Assembly (NCBI RefSeq): GCF_030867145.1 | Contig: NC_134426.1 | Span: 8,804,001-8,868,000 of the forward strand | Origin: Opisthocomus hoazin | Taxonomy: Eukaryota; Chordata; Aves; Opisthocomiformes; Opisthocomidae | Direction: 5' to 3' | Length of the DNA stretch: 64,000 nucleotides | Part shown: positions 21,756-34,504 of the stretch, in pieces | Numbering within the stretch: position 1 is the first letter of the stretch | Layout: every line of letters begins with the position of its first letter | Position numbers and translations under genes: made by a program | Notes under the pieces: model-generated | Database searches by the model: none | Told to the model about the DNA's origin: nothing | Seen by the model: the letters and a program-made list of their open reading frames with translations, nothing else

Positions 21756-24425
21756 TGCAGGAACCTGGACTGAGGTTCCATAACTGCTGAGGAAGAAGGA
21801 AGGGCTTGTGATACACACGGAAATGCAGGGAGACACTGGGGTGTGCGTAGAATTCATTCTGTTAAAGGCAGGAAGAAGAGTTGAATTAGTGTGGAATAGG
21901 CTGAGTCTGGAATTTGAGGCAGCAGAAGGAGGACGAGCATTTCAGTGCCGGGATGCGGGGAGCAATAGCAGATCCAAGCAAGTCTGTGGCTGTGACATCT
22001 TGCGTGCTAGAGAAGCATTAACAGGACATTGGAAAAAAGCAGGTGTTGGGAAACTGAGAGACATTGGCAAGCCCTCAGGTAAACACAGCTTTTTGTTTGA
22101 AGCAACAGTGAATGAGGACAGAGGGACATCAGGAAAGCTTGGGAGATCCGAGGGTCGGAGTGAGGTGGGGAAATAGGGCAGTAGCTAAAGTCTGCAAGGA
22201 AACGAGCACAGGCATAGGACAGTGTAGGACAGCCTGTGGTGGGGATGATCAAGGGCCTTGGGCCAGCCAGGACCACACCCTGACAACAAAAATGAGGTCT
22301 TCATCCTCTTGGCTATGGCTACTCTCCCTTCCACTGAAGACCATGAGAAGACATCAGTGCCTTACAACCCGAGGGCATTGTTGACTCCTCACTCACCCCC
22401 ACAGAGCCTGGGAGGTTTCCCACTGCTCTCTTGCACTGAACAGTCCACACCCCACATCACAATGCTCCAAAGAAAAGCAACGAACTTGTTCTGAGGAAAC
22501 AGATCCCGATTCCCAGGGGATGGGGATCAGAGCTTGGCTGTCCTGCTTTGCAAAAGACATCAAGGCCTTCCACAGCCACACTCCACATCTGATTTTCCAC
22601 CTGTAACCCGTGCCTCTGACTTCCTGCTTCACCCTGGAGGATGCATCAGAGACGGTCACCACTTCCTTTAATTCCCTCCACGATCTCTTTGTAATGATGG
22701 TTCTCAGTAAGGCTTGCTGACATCCTTAGAATCTTGGAGAGTTGCTGCCAAATTTTACTTCTCTAGAGACTTGTTCAGTCTTTCATGATCTGTAGTTCAG
22801 GAATTCAGCACCAGAGGGCTCATTAACATTCAAAATGCCTTAAGCCAAGCCTCTAGGAAGAATTTCACTTCAAGTTCTCAATTCTTCTGTGGTTAACTAA
22901 AGAGCTTTCAGGAGCAAAAGTCAAAGAGAAAATACTCCATCACTAAACAACAATAAGAAACGATTTTTCCCCGGTTTTTTTGGATTCTTTACACATTACT
23001 TGATGTCAGCAATCTCCATCTCAGATTAATCCTGAGCATCTCCTAAGGCAATCTGAATATATATGAAAATCAAGACCCTTTATTTATGAAAATCAATCAG
23101 TCTTTGCCCCTACCTGGGACTCTCAGAAGCCTTGTTCCAATCTCAGCTTCCTCCCCTTAAGACTGTAGATACGGGTTTCAGACCCTTGGCACAAACTCCC
23201 ACCAGTTTTACTTGGAGAAAGAGCTGTGTGTAGACACAGAAGGATCTTTCTTAATGGCCAACAAATAAAAGCACAGAAAGGCATAGTTCAATTTAAAAAA
23301 TAATCATTCTTCTACTGTATATTAAGTCCACTTTACCTCCATTGAAGTGAATTTTTCCACAGTAGATAACCTTAGACCAATGGAAAACACCTTCTGTGTC
23401 AAGCACAGATCCCAAGATCCCCCCAAACACTCCCTGTCCCAGACTCTGTGTTTCCTCTGTGCACACAATGATCTATCCACTAAAGTCACAAGCTCCCTCA
23501 GTTCACAGGGTGAAGAAAGGAGAAGTGCTCTCTTTTGCACAGCCAAATTTGCACTAATCCCAATATTTTGGTGTTACAGGGACATTACCAAGCATACTCT
23601 GCAGCTGTGGCAGCACGCCACAATAAGTTACGGCAGTCACAAAGCAAGCAAAGCAAGGAAAACCAAGCAGAAGTACAAGCACTTTAATGGTTAATCATAA
23701 CATTATTATATCCCCTTATGCCCCATCCCCATAGTCTCACTGGTGAGGGTCTTTTGGCATGTAGCTTCTTTGTTCTTCTGATTGGTCATCATGCGTCTGT
23801 TCACATGACCTTCACGCTTATCAAAGAGTTGGATTTTTCCCATCCTGTTTCTTCATTCCTTTCCTCCTGTTTAGCTCAAAGATATGGCTCTAATCCATAA
23901 AGATCGTCAAGGCCTCCTGCAGCCCAGCTGATTCCCACGTGCAGCCTCTACTCCCACTCATTTTTTATTTTCTGCAGGGTAAACTACATGTGTCTCCAGT
24001 GTAGGGGAAGGCAGAGAATAGAGTTATCTCATCTGGTGCTGGACACTTTGTAGTTAATCGCCCAGGCTTCCCTTTCTAGTCAAGAGAAAGAAAACAGCTC
24101 TCTTAACGGAGATGCCTTGGGCTTCCCTGCTTGTGCACCAGCTCCTCCTGCACGTATGGTTCTATAGGACCTGGGATCACATTTCCCAGTCCCACGTGGG
24201 GTCTTCAGCTACCTCAGGGTGTCTTGGAGGCAGTGCCCACCTCTGTGTGGCCGACTGAATCAACCCTTGAATGAAGACGTTAGGTGTACAATGGCATATC
24301 ACTATGGGCCTCCAAGTGCCAGACCCCAAGTGAGGCCTGGAGCACAGGGGGGCCAAGAGGCCGAAGTCACACCCAAGGTAAACAAAGTGACTTCTTTTTT
24401 CAAGAAGGGATAAAAGGAGGACTCA
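21756..24425. other. Non-coding, mostly unrecognised
   Basis: 22190-22450 shares weak similarity with 9490-9700 in duplication A. The rest shows no gene or repeat I can name. Confidence 0.35.
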
Positions 24426-24429
24426 AGTA

Positions 24430-24655
24430 ATGACAGTTTGGAGCAGCTAATCCTGTCAACCATTTACAGGTACATGAAGGAGAAGAGAGTCATCAGGAGC
24501 AGTCAGCATGGCCTCACAAAGGGGAAGTCAGTTTTAGCTGACCTTATAAACCTCTCCAATGACATGACTGTCTTGGTAGATGAGGAGAGAGGAGTGGTGA
24601 ATTACCTTTATTTCAGGAAATCTTTCAGCACTGTACCCCTATGATATCATCATAT
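24430..24655 (+). mobile_element. CR1 reverse-transcriptase fragment
   Basis: The translation includes VIRSSQHGLTKGKS, LADLINLSND and YFRKSFSTVP, corresponding to the conserved CR1 RT blocks VIRDSQHGFTKGKS and YLDFSKAFDTV. The catalytic region is incomplete. About 225 bp, old. Confidence 0.75.
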
Positions 24656-24882
24656 AGAAAATGTTAACGTCTGGACTAGTTGAGAAGAAAGAGAGGTGGA
24701 CTGAAAACTTGCAGGCCTAGAGAGCGGCAATCAGTGGCATGAAGTCTAACCATCCACTGCAGGGCTTTCTCCTCCAGGGTCCTGCCTTCAGCCACAAAAG
24801 CCTGGGAGAACACAGAGTCAAAGAAGCCATTGAGTACCTGAGCCCTACCTGCTCCTACTCTAATGAAGTTCAGCAGCAGGCC

Positions 24883-24985
24883 TGTCACCGAAAATTCGGG
24901 AATAAACCTCGTAACACCAATGTAGTGTTAAAAGGCAGCATTCTTTATTGCGACGTCGGATGCATGGGGGATAATTCCACTCGCA
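24883..24985 (-). mobile_element. Truncated 3' LTR (R-U5 only)
   Basis: About 100 bp matching 27524-27625 ('gcattctttattgc', 'gtaacacca', 'gggggat.attcca'), including the AATAAA signal on the minus strand. Beyond 24985 it passes straight into reverse-transcriptase sequence, with no U3 and no TATA box. Confidence 0.8.
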
Positions 24986-25560
24986 TTCTACCAAAAGTCC
25001 ATATTCTAAAAATTTCGTGATTAACCCCTCCAATCCTTTTCAAGCCTCCCACTTAATAGGGTATTGTTTTTGTTTTACCGGTTTGGATCCAGGTTTCAAG
25101 GTCACTTTTACCGGTTCTGCCAATTTGGACCGTCCCGGAACTTCATTTGCCCAAACTAAGGGCATTACTGTGCTTTCCACCTCTTCTGGAATTTGCTTCT
25201 CCTTAAAAGAATCCTGTAACATAAACACTCTTGCCTCTACGGCTTTTGATTCTGGTATCAATAATTCAATTTCTCCATCTTTAAAATTTATTCGTGACTC
25301 TAATTTGCTTAATAAATCTCGTCCTAACAAAGGCAACGGACATTCAGGCATATATAGAAACCGGTGAGTTACCGACTGTTTTCCCAACCTAAATTTCAAC
25401 GGCTCTAAAAGGCCTGTTTTCTCTTTGCCCTGTCGCACCAAAAACATCTACAGATTTATGACTACATTTCCCTTTACATGTGTTTAATACCGAATAAGTG
25501 GCCCCTGTATCTACTAAAAATTCGACTTCCTCATTCCCTAGCTTCAATGTAACCAGGGGT
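24986..25560 (-). pseudogene. ERV protease and start of reverse transcriptase
   Basis: Minus strand. The aspartic protease active-site motif DTGA is at 25511-25500, and the PLLGRDLLSKL segment typical of retroviral proteases is further along. The linker to reverse transcriptase and its first ~35 codons follow, with a TGA stop near 25035. The polymerase catalytic motifs are absent because the element is deleted from here to the LTR. In a provirus this unit would be made as Gag-Pol by readthrough. Confidence 0.75.
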
Positions 25561-25599
25561 TCAGCTAGGGTTGACTTCCCCGGTCCTCTTCACGATTCC

Positions 25600-27117
25600 T
25601 CATCCAGAGTCATCAGCTTGATTGCACGGAGAGTCGGACCTAACTCTCCAGCTTTAGGGCATTCCTTTTTCCAGTGCCCGCGTTCCTTGCAAATAGCACA
25701 CTGATCTTGTGCTAATTGGAGATTCACCTTCCCTCTTTCTCCAACAGTTATTCGTCGTCCTCTTCCTCTACCTCTCCTGTTGTTTCCAGTTAAGGCTGCT
25801 AATAATTTTCCAGCCCTCCGCGCCTATCTCACTTCCTTTTCTTTCTCCCTATTATTATACACAGTCCAGGCTACTTCAAGCATCTTACCCAAATCTCTAG
25901 ATTCAGGTCCTTCTAATTTCTGGAGCTTCTTTCTAGTATCTGGGGCTGATTGACCCATAAATATGGAGGCCAATTGTGTTGCTTCTTCTGGCTTTTCTGG
26001 ATCCAAATTAGTATATTTTCGGGCACTCTCTTTCAGCCTCTCTATAAAGGCTGAAGGGGACTCATTTAGTTCTTGTCTCACCTCATAGATTTTTGACCAA
26101 TTTATTGCTTTTGGCATCACGTGCTTAACACCAAATAAAATCCACTTTTGATATCTAGTTAACATTCCCCTGGGTCCCGGCTGATTTGGGTCCCATCCAG
26201 GATCTGAGGATGGGAAATTTTGATCCAATGTTCCCTGTAAATCCCCATGAGCATGCGCTCCTTCCACCTGTTTTCTAGCAGCATTCAATACCATTTTCTT
26301 TTCAGTGACATCGAGCAAAGTATCCAATATCACTTGCAAATCATTCCAACCATGGGTCTTGGGTTCTAATTATTGTGTCAATAACCTTCGCTACCCTTTC
26401 AGGGTCCTCCCGATATGTGCCTGCAACTTCTTTCCATGACCTTCAATCAGTTATTGAAAACGGAACTTTCACTACTATTGGACCATTATTCCCTACCGCT
26501 TCTCGGAGAGGAGCTTGGAGGGGAGCCGGTTCAGCCACCCCCCCATCCTTCCCCGTGTCCTTCCTGAAACCGGGCTGGATCCCCCTACCCCCTTCCATAG
26601 GAGGAGCAGAAGGACTATTAGCCTACAACTCCCGATCCTCCTGATCGCCCCTCCATCTCCAGCGAGGTGCAACCATCAATTCAAAATCATCCTCCTCAGA
26701 CTCATATTTCAAACATTCCTTGCCAACACTACAAGCGGCACAACATTTCTTCGAGCCCTTTTCACATTTTCCCTTCTTTAAAGCCATCACCATTGGACCG
26801 TGGGGACGTATCCCACACTGCCTTTGCCATTCCGGATGATTTCTCAATGAGAAAAACAAATCTACATATGTCATCTCTTCCCATTTACCTTCCCTTTTAC
26901 AAAACAACATTAATTGCAAGATAGTATTAGAACTCAGTATCCCGTTCTTTGGCCAACTCTCCCCACCATCCAGAGTATACATCGGCCACAAACGATTACA
27001 GTATTCAATTAATTGCTTCTGAGTCAAAGGATCACCCTCCAGATCCTTCCAGTGTTTCAGAATACATCCCAAAGGTGTACCCCGTGGGATGGGCTTTTTG
27101 CTCAGAAATGTGCCCAT
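25600..27117 (-). pseudogene. ERV gag (matrix, capsid, nucleocapsid)
   Basis: Minus strand. The ATG at 27117 opens with MGTFLSKKP, where Gly2 would be myristoylated. Matrix runs open to 26623. Capsid is open from 26339 to 25824 and carries the class I hallmark words NESPSAFIERL and LDPEKPEEA (major-homology-type region). Nucleocapsid has one zinc knuckle of the CX2CX4HX4C type at 25700-25659; a single knuckle fits gammaretroviruses. The frame is broken between matrix and capsid and again after capsid, so no complete Gag is encoded. Confidence 0.85.
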
Positions 27118-27523
27118 CTCCCGAATGACCAGTGGTTGTGATTGTGCACTGTATCACAGGCACTAGTCAGAGGGACCCCAGCTCTTGTGGGAGCTCCTTC
27201 TCGGATCACAGCTCCCTGCCGGAATCTTGAAGACTTCAACCCCCCCAGCTGAAGACTCCCCCCCTTGGGGCCCACTCCACCGGCTTTCACCGAGCAGAGA
27301 CTTTCCAACCCTGCGTGGCTTTCACTGCGACTTACGAGCAGCCTTTAACCCACGTTACTTATTAGAAGAATGCCTTAATTTAATTCCAGGGGACTTACTT
27401 GGAATCCTTCGGTCCGGGGATCAGAGGTTCTCCTCGAGAATCCCTCGATGCCGGCTGGAGGTCCCGTGTTCCCGCGGATCCATCAGTATTCACAAGCGGG
27501 GTCCCATCTCGGTCACCAGAAAC
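27118..27523 (-). other. ERV leader and primer-binding region
   Basis: Between the 5' LTR end (CA at 27525-27524) and gag. A candidate primer-binding site beginning TGGTGACC lies a few bases inside the LTR edge (about 27516-27499). The matching tRNA could not be assigned from memory. Confidence 0.45.
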
Positions 27524-28065
27524 TGTCACCAAAAATCCAGGAATAAAACCTCGTAACACCACTGCAGTGTTAACAGGCAGCATTCTTTATTGCAGCGCTG
27601 GATGAACGGGGGATCATTCCACCGAACGTGCATACCCCATACCTTTTCCGTGCAGTTTATATAGATCAAAAATATACATATTCATTAGATTTCCCAATCC
27701 ACCTATACATATGCATAACCTATCCCTTTCATATTAAAATCAATTCCAATAAGTCATTTCCATAGACTCCGCCCCACTGTGCTTGCACAGTGCCTCCTAG
27801 TGGTGGTCGTCGGGGGTCCCAAGATGAAGGCTTATCCTCTTCATCACAGTGTTTGCTGATTGACCTTTGTTTCTGTGCAAACTCAGTTCTCTTCTGGCTC
27901 CCATCCACACAGTAGGGTCGTCTTGACTGGTTCTAGGCGACTTCCAGTTTTTATTACAAACTCACCTCTCCGTTTGGAGATGCATGATTCTCCCCTTCGG
28001 TTAATTTACTATAAATGCACCTGCAGCTATTAGGTAACGCTATTTCTATTTATTATTGTTTAACA
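27524..28065 (-). mobile_element. 5' LTR of the ERV
   Basis: Minus strand: a TATA box (TATATAAA) at 27663-27656, AATAAA at 27591-27586, and a U5 ending CA at 27525-27524. The spacing of TATA and poly(A) signal (about 65 bp) suits a short R. The U3 start (TGTTAAAC on the minus strand at 28065) is a best guess. Confidence 0.65.
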
Positions 28066-29174
28066 TTAATGGCCAACTAGAGACTAGAGTCTCTGTTCCT
28101 ACTGTTCCCAGACCTAGTGTCCAGATGGGTTGGGCTGTACAAGGGACATAGTAGCAGCATTGTTCATGTTTATGGTGAACTGATTTCATCACCTTGGTTA
28201 CAGCAGTAACAGGACAGTGCTGTAAGGGAACAGCTTCTTATCCTTGATGATGACAATAAACTAAAACTCTTTAATTTCCTTCCCAATAGTTGTTCTGTAT
28301 TTAAGTAATTGCCCTAAGTTCTCAGTAGCTAGCCTCTGGAATGAAGTTCTTAGAAGAGTGTTTTTCCTCTCATTGCTACCTCTCTGTTATCATTTAAATC
28401 TTACAGCCCTTAGACACAATTGCCCATAAACCTGCCAGCTCCATGCAGTTTCTCCTTATTTTTGTCCGGAGGAGGAAATGAAGCAAGGGAGTTTTTTCTT
28501 TTATAGCCGAAGACAACCAGGTTTGTGCGAAGGAATGGAGAATGGCAAAATCTTCCTGTGCTATGCAGATACAACACCATTACCTGCCTTTTCAGTCTCT
28601 GAAGTCATAACTCCGCAGCAGGGAGCGTGGAAGATCTCAGGTCCCTTCATCTGCCCTGCCTTTCAGCATGTGAAATGAAACTAACCGAGTCAAAAAGTTG
28701 GTTTTATTTCTGTTCACAACATGAAACATTGCATACGTCAGCAGATTGGCCCATACAGCCAAAGAAGAATCACACTTTGCTGGACAAAAAGCACAGCTGT
28801 CTCCAGGAATCTCAGGAGGCAAGGCATGGTGGTTCCCAGGCTTACTAAGCTGTTCAAATGCCTCATCTGTGCTTCTGCAATGATGGCTTCAGTGCCTGGC
28901 TCATCTATAGACTCTCTACATGGATGCTGACATTTCTTGAGTGACCTGCTCTGAAAGGATTAACATGGTAGGCTGTTAGTTTCGGAGGGGTATCAGGGTA
29001 GTAAAAGTGCAGAACTAGGCGTTGGACAAATGAAAAGGGAAGAAAAGGATGTGGTCAGGGCTGTTTGGGGGCACCTGTGGAGCAGCACTGCACTTCCTGT
29101 GAATTACTTCTGGGGTCAGGGAGAACCTGGGAGTTTTCCGTAATTTGGAAATATCAAGAGCAAGGAAGGGTAGC
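28066..29174. other. Non-coding, nothing recognised
   Basis: AT-rich, only short frames. Confidence 0.4.
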
Positions 29175-30235
29175 ATCATTCAGGCCAGAGGGGACCCCAG
29201 GAGGTGTCTCAACCAACCTTCTGCTCAAAGCAGAGTGAGACCAGAGCACTCAGGGCTTTATCCAAACACACCTTGATTGCATTCCAGGACAGACACAGTG
29301 CACATTCCCTTGGAAAAAGCTTCCAGTGCTTAACCATCCTCATGCTAGAAAGGTTTTTCCCTATAGCTAGCCTTCATGTCTGTTCTTGCAGCCCATTGCC
29401 TCTTGTCCTTGGACAAGAGCCCAACTCCATCTTGCTGGGAATTGTACAATGCTGTTGTATGTTCCCCACAAGATCTTCACTTCTCGAGGCTGAACAAGGC
29501 CAGCCATCTCAGCTTCTTCTCACACTACTGAAGTTCTCCCAGGCTGATGGTTTCAGCACTGCTACCTTGAATTGGCTTCAGTTCATCATGGTCTCTCTGG
29601 CATGGTGGGATGTCAAAACCTAGGGGAAATATTTTGGATACCATGTAAAGAGTGCTGAGCAGACTGGCTGTGCTCCTGCTCATACAGCCCAAGATGCTGC
29701 CTTGTTTGGTGGTGGCTCATGTTTTGCCTAATGAAACCCAAAAAACATAAGATCCTTTCCCACAGAGCTGCTAGAAGCCTGAGCAGTCCCTGGGCTTAAT
29801 CATTGCAGGGTCTTAGTCCACCTCAAGGTCAGGACTCACTGACTATCATGAGGTTCCTATTGTGTCATCCCTCCAGTCTGTCAATGTCCCTTGGGATGGC
29901 AAGCTGGCCTCTAGTGTAGTGGCTGCTCTCCTGAATGTGATGTCTTCTATAAATGCTGTGAAAAAGGACTGTCTCATCTCTGGGTCATAAAAGCACATTG
30001 AACAGGGCAGGTTTCAAGACAGACCCTTGCAATTCCCTGCTAGTTACAGGTCCCCAGGGCGAGTATCAAACGCTGACCATGTCTCCCCATGCCTTACCAT
30101 CCAGCTGGTTTTTCTTACCCATCATCTACTTATCCACCCACACAGACCATAAAATCCTGTCCTGGACACAAGAATGTGTCATCTGGGAGATGATGCTGAA
30201 ATCCTTGCTGACTTGCAGTTAAAAGCTACTTCTCA
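29175..30235 (-). mobile_element. Old CR1 LINE, about 1 kb
   Basis: The plus strand shows 'ggccagaggggaccccagg', 'cagcccattgcctcttgtcc', 'cgaggctgaacaaggccag', 'cagcccaagatgctgcctt' and 'tgaaatccttgctgac', the complement of CR1 ORF2-end and 3' sequence in the correct order. Much more diverged than the CR1 copies in the duplications, so an older subfamily. Confidence 0.75.
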
Positions 30236-31000
30236 ATGTCCAGACCAGAAAGAAAAGAGGATGGCCAGGCACAATCTGCTCCGGGGAAACCCAGTCACCT
30301 TCTCTTTCTGACACCCAGAAATGCGACCCAAGCACAAACGCTCTGGGGCAGAGCCATTGGTTTCTCTTTTAACCTTTTCTGAAGCACTCAACACTCATTG
30401 TGATTCCCTGGAATTGCCTTACAGGTTTAGACTGGTTTGTCATTTGGGCTGTAACTGTGCTTGGGGGGTGCTACCCTTGAAGACCAGCTGTACCAACCTC
30501 TGCCACCACACCTCGGCAATGGGTTCGGTCAGTGCCACAGCTCTGTCTCTGACATTAACACTGCATCTTATCCTGTCTGTGCCCCTGGCTGAGGGCCTTG
30601 CTGCACATTTGGGCTGAAACACAGATGCTGTCCAACCAGGCACACTCATATTTGATGTAAGGAAACCTGGTACCAAGGGTCCAAGACCCCATGTGTGCAA
30701 AGGTTTTGTTTCAGAGCAGAGACATGGCATGGACAAAGGAGAGCTGAATTTGTTTCTAGCCCTAGAAATACAAATCCAAAATGAAATGCCAAAATTAACT
30801 CAAGTGAAGTCATCCCCCTCCAGCTTGGAAGAAGAGATATTTCAATGTCACCTTTCTGGTGTCCTGCCTAAATAGGAGAGAAAAAAAGTCATTCTCATGC
30901 CCAGCTCCTTTTCTTATGGCATAATGACTGCTGGTCGTAAGCTTCTCTCCCCAGCTGAGGAAGGGAAGATCAGTGATTCCTTCAGCCTGTTTCACAGCAG
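30236..31000. other. Non-coding, nothing recognised
   Basis: No gene or named repeat seen. Confidence 0.4.
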
Positions 31001-31545
31001 GTTCCCCTGGAGCCCCAGGAACATCTCAAGGGAGTCCAAAGGGAACAGAAAGAGAGATGCGTTGGGCTGTTCCTCTGCTGCTGAGCTGGGCTGGGCTCCT
31101 GGGGTGGAGGGAGCTCATAGCAACAGGACAGTGCTGCAGAGAGACAGCTCTGCCCAGGAGCAGCTCCTCTGCAAAGCACAGCACGGCTGAGGGCACTGCC
31201 TGAAGGCACCGAGGGGAGAGCAGTGAGGCAGAGGCAGGTTATAGGCAATCAGGAGTAGGAAGACCTTGAGCTGAGACCTGACTGGGTGAGAGCTCTTCAC
31301 AGCCCTCTACACAGTAAGTCACTGGATGCAGAGCAGTGCAGCTCATGTTCCTGATGGCATCTGAAAAGTCGGCACACCCTACAGCCTGTGAGATCAAGAG
31401 GATTCTCACAGTGACTCCAGTGTAGAGGAGGAGAATGTGCTCCTGAGCAGGGCTTCCCTGCTGTACCATCAGAGGGACAGGGTGTGACAGCTGCCTTCTC
31501 CTGAGGATGGCTGTAGGGGTGTGAAGGTGGGTGTGCAGATGGGGG
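31001..31545 (+). promoter_or_regulatory. Conserved upstream block of olfactory-receptor unit 2
   Basis: Counterpart of 15405-15949, uninterrupted by any LTR and therefore closer to the ancestral arrangement. About 2.3 kb upstream of the coding exon. It probably includes the promoter and a 5' untranslated exon. Confidence 0.5.
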
Positions 31546-33332
31546 TGCACAGGAGAAGATGCAGGTGGAAGGATTGACTCCCAGCAGGGCAGGGTCCTTC
31601 AGCTGTGGAGAGGGTGCTGTGTGGGTCAGGACTGCTCACAGAGCCAGTCATTCCTGAGCCCAGGTCATTTCCAAAGGGACTTTTCACGAGTACGTTCAGT
31701 GCAGGGGATTCCTGCTTGAGCCTGTGCTTTCTTGAATCTGCACTTCCACTTTTCTCTGGCTCTGCTTGGTGGCAATGGGAACCCATCTGTGCAGGTCAGA
31801 GCAGGGGCTGAGACTCTTCAGCCATCACACTGAGGTTTACTGGGAACCTCAGCAAGTGCCTTTACCCCTCACCAGCCTGCAGATAAAACCAGCATCACCT
31901 TTCCATTTTCACCAGGGTTTGTGTGACCTGTTCTTTCAGCCCTGCACACACAGAGTGGTCACAGGGCAGAGCTGTGCCCACAGGGACTGGGATGGGGTGT
32001 CTGTGAGCATGGGCAGAACAACAGCATGGTGCCAAAGAAAGAAGTCCCAGCAGGGACAGCTCCAGGCAACGGAGATGTGGGGAGGGAGGGAGGGAAATGC
32101 TGATAGAAATGCTGTTGCAGGGGAGACCTGGGAACCTCCAAGACATGCCTTGCAGGGCAGACTTCTTCCCTGAGCAGCACACCTCTTGTCTCCTCTCCCT
32201 CCCAACAAAGCCCTTACCCGTAGGGCCTAGGTCGTTAGTCACCTCCTCGTCTAGCAAACTAGAAGAAGAGATGAAGGGCATCTCTCCTGCTATGTGCCCG
32301 TTTCCCACAGACCAGGGCCCAAGGACGACTGCCCTGCATTGTTGATGTCTGGAAGATGGTGTGCAGAGCTGGGTAAGGGAAAGGTTTCCTGAGTCCCCAA
32401 CAGTGTCCCTCCTTTCCTTTATTAGACGCTCTTGGAATTGCTGTCAAGCTCTCTGGAAATGGGAGTTTCAGCTGCAGAGTCAGGCACAGACCCTGTGGGT
32501 CGTCCTATGCAGATGTGTCCACAGCAGTGAGGTGTGCCAGCTTTCCTCTAACCTGTGAAGCTCTGGGTAATGCAGTCCATCAGACTGGGGAATAAGCTGA
32601 CTCTCCTTTAATAAGTTGCCATGACTAGGACCCTTGGCTATCTCCTTGGTGTGTCCATCCAAGCGGCATGCAGCTTCCAGGGGACACTATGAGCCATGTG
32701 AGTCCTTGGCTAGAAGTGGGGAATGGAGATTTTGAAAAAGGGTGTCATTTAATTGTCTCCAGTAGATCTTTCTGCTTATAGCAGTGTCTGCTTCCTTTTA
32801 AGGGTAATAAGAGAGTATAATCGGCCTTGATCTTAGAAAGGTGCAAGTCCAGGGCAGCTGGGAACAAGACAGAGGGACAGACCGCCTTCCATTATTCTGC
32901 ACTAAACCACAGGCAATACTTTTGCTGGTAGGATTCACTCTGTTCTCCCTGAGAGCAGCAGAAAACCCTCTCCAATTGCCTTTTGCCATCCCCGTTGCTT
33001 AGCACTGGGAAAGCAGACACTGACAAGCCCTTCTGCAGTAGGAGCAGATCTGTCTGACAAAGTCAAACACCAGGACTGGCCCCTGACCCCAGCATTGCAA
33101 TGAACTCAGTGCTGCAGAGCAGGGCAGCCAGCAGCACCCAGCAGGCAGCACCCCTGCTCATCACGGCACACTCAGCCAGCACAGACCAGAGCTGCAGCCA
33201 TGAAGCTGAAGGCAGGTCTGCTAGAAAAGTAAAAGAGTATGACCTGTAGCTCGGGGGGTGGGTCAAGGAGAAAAGGCTTTGACTTTTGTCAGAGAGTTCT
33301 ACCCTAACTTGTCACTGTCTATTTTTTTTCAG
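31546..33332 (+). other. Upstream and intron region of receptor unit 2
   Basis: Collinear with 16610-18080. It ends in a T-rich tract and AG at 33331-33332 (tattttttttcag), a clear 3' splice site 27 bp before the receptor ATG. No other coding exon is seen. Confidence 0.6.
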
Positions 33333-33359
33333 ACAGTGCTCCTTGCTGAAGGGAAGCCA

Positions 33360-34295
33360 ATGCCCAACAGCAGCTCCATCACACAGTTCCTCCTCCTGGC
33401 ATTGGCAGACACGCGGGAACTGCAGCTCTTGACCTTCTGGCTCTTCCTGGGCATCTACCTGGCTGCCATCCTGGGCAACGGCCTCATCATCACTGCCATA
33501 GCCTGCGACCACCGCCTCCACAACCCCATGTACTTCTTCCTCCTCAACCTCACCTTCCTTGACCTGGGCTGCATCTCCACCACTGTCCCCAAAGCCGTGG
33601 CCAATTCCCTCTGGGACACCAGGGCCATCTCCTACATGGGATGTGCTGTACAATTGTTTTTCTTCCTTTTCTTAATCACAGCAGAGTATTGCCTTCTCAC
33701 TGTCATGGCCTATGACCGCTACCTTGCCATCTGCAAACCCCTGCACTATGGGACCCTCCTGAGCAGCAGAGCTTGTGTCCACATGGCAGCAGCTGCCTGG
33801 GGCACTGGATTCCTCTATGCTCTCATGCACACTGCCAATACATTTTCACTCCCCCTCTGCCACGGCAATGCTGTGGACCAGTTCTTCTGTGAAATCCCTC
33901 AGATCCTCAGGCTCTCCTGCTCAGACTCCTACTTCAGGGAAGTTGAGCTTCTCCTGGTTAGTGCCTGTTTAGTTTTCGGATGTTTTATTTTCATTGTGCT
34001 GTCCTATGTGGAGATCTTCAGGGCCGTGCTGAGGATCCCCTCTGAGCAGGGTCGGCACAAAGCCTTTTCCACGTGCCTCCCTCACCTGATCTTGGTCTCC
34101 CTCTTCATCAGCACTGGCATGTTTGCCAACCTGAAGCCCCCCTCCACTTCCTCCCCATATCTAGATCTGGTGGTGTCATTTCTGTACTCGGTGGTACCTC
34201 CAGCTGTGAACCCTCTCATCTACAGCATGAGGAATCAGGAGCTCAAGGACGCACTGAAGAAGATGATTCAGTCATTTATTCCCCTGCAGAAATAA
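33360..34295 (+). CDS. Olfactory receptor, OR14-like, intact (311 aa)
   Basis: Odorant-binding class A GPCR acting through G(olf) in olfactory neuron cilia. Single coding exon; the ATG at 33360 (MPNSSSITQF, N-glycosylation site NSS at 3-5) was chosen because a splice acceptor lies just upstream at 33332, although the frame is open from 33258. Motifs: GN in TM1 (39-40), PMYFF (56-60), loop-1 Cys95, MAYDRYLAIC (116-125), loop-2 cysteines 167, 177 and 187, KAFSTC (234-239) and PPAVNPLIYSMRN (280-292). The length is normal for the family and no lesion is present. The wording (DTRELQLL, HGNAVDQFFCEIP, IPSEQGRHKAF) is that of the OR14-like group amplified in birds. A poly(A) signal follows at 34505. 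Very close to the damaged receptor 15 kb upstream, so they are tandem duplicates. The ligand cannot be inferred. Confidence 0.95.
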   Translation: MPNSSSITQFLLLALADTRELQLLTFWLFLGIYLAAILGNGLIITAIACDHRLHNPMYFFLLNLTFLDLGCISTTVPKAVANSLWDTRAISYMGCAVQLFFFLFLITAEYCLLTVMAYDRYLAICKPLHYGTLLSSRACVHMAAAAWGTGFLYALMHTANTFSLPLCHGNAVDQFFCEIPQILRLSCSDSYFREVELLLVSACLVFGCFIFIVLSYVEIFRAVLRIPSEQGRHKAFSTCLPHLILVSLFISTGMFANLKPPSTSSPYLDLVVSFLYSVVPPAVNPLIYSMRNQELKDALKKMIQSFIPLQK

Positions 34296-34504
34296 GCTGC
34301 CCTTCTCTCTTTAGAAGTGAATTTCTAATTCACCTCTGAAGCATCCTGTGTATGAAGCATTTTGTATGTGACAGTCCTGTTTGTCCAGGAATGTCTGCAT
34401 CCAGTCAACTTCCCCAGAGGCACAACCCAGCCTGTCTGACCTAGAGGACTTTGCATGATTCTCTGGCAGAATGGTACAGCAGGACTGTCTTGTTTCTTCT
34501 CTAT

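Larger units (their letters stand above)
24883..28065 (-). mobile_element. Endogenous retrovirus, class I, internally deleted
   Basis: Old gammaretrovirus-like provirus on the minus strand, about 3.2 kb: 5' LTR (27524-28065), leader, gag, protease, the very start of reverse transcriptase, then directly the R-U5 end of the 3' LTR (24883-24985). Most of pol, all env and the U3 of the 3' LTR are gone. Outer ends are TGTCACC and TTTAACA; no matching target duplication was found, and the right end is a best guess. Frames are interrupted, so it is not competent. Confidence 0.85.
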
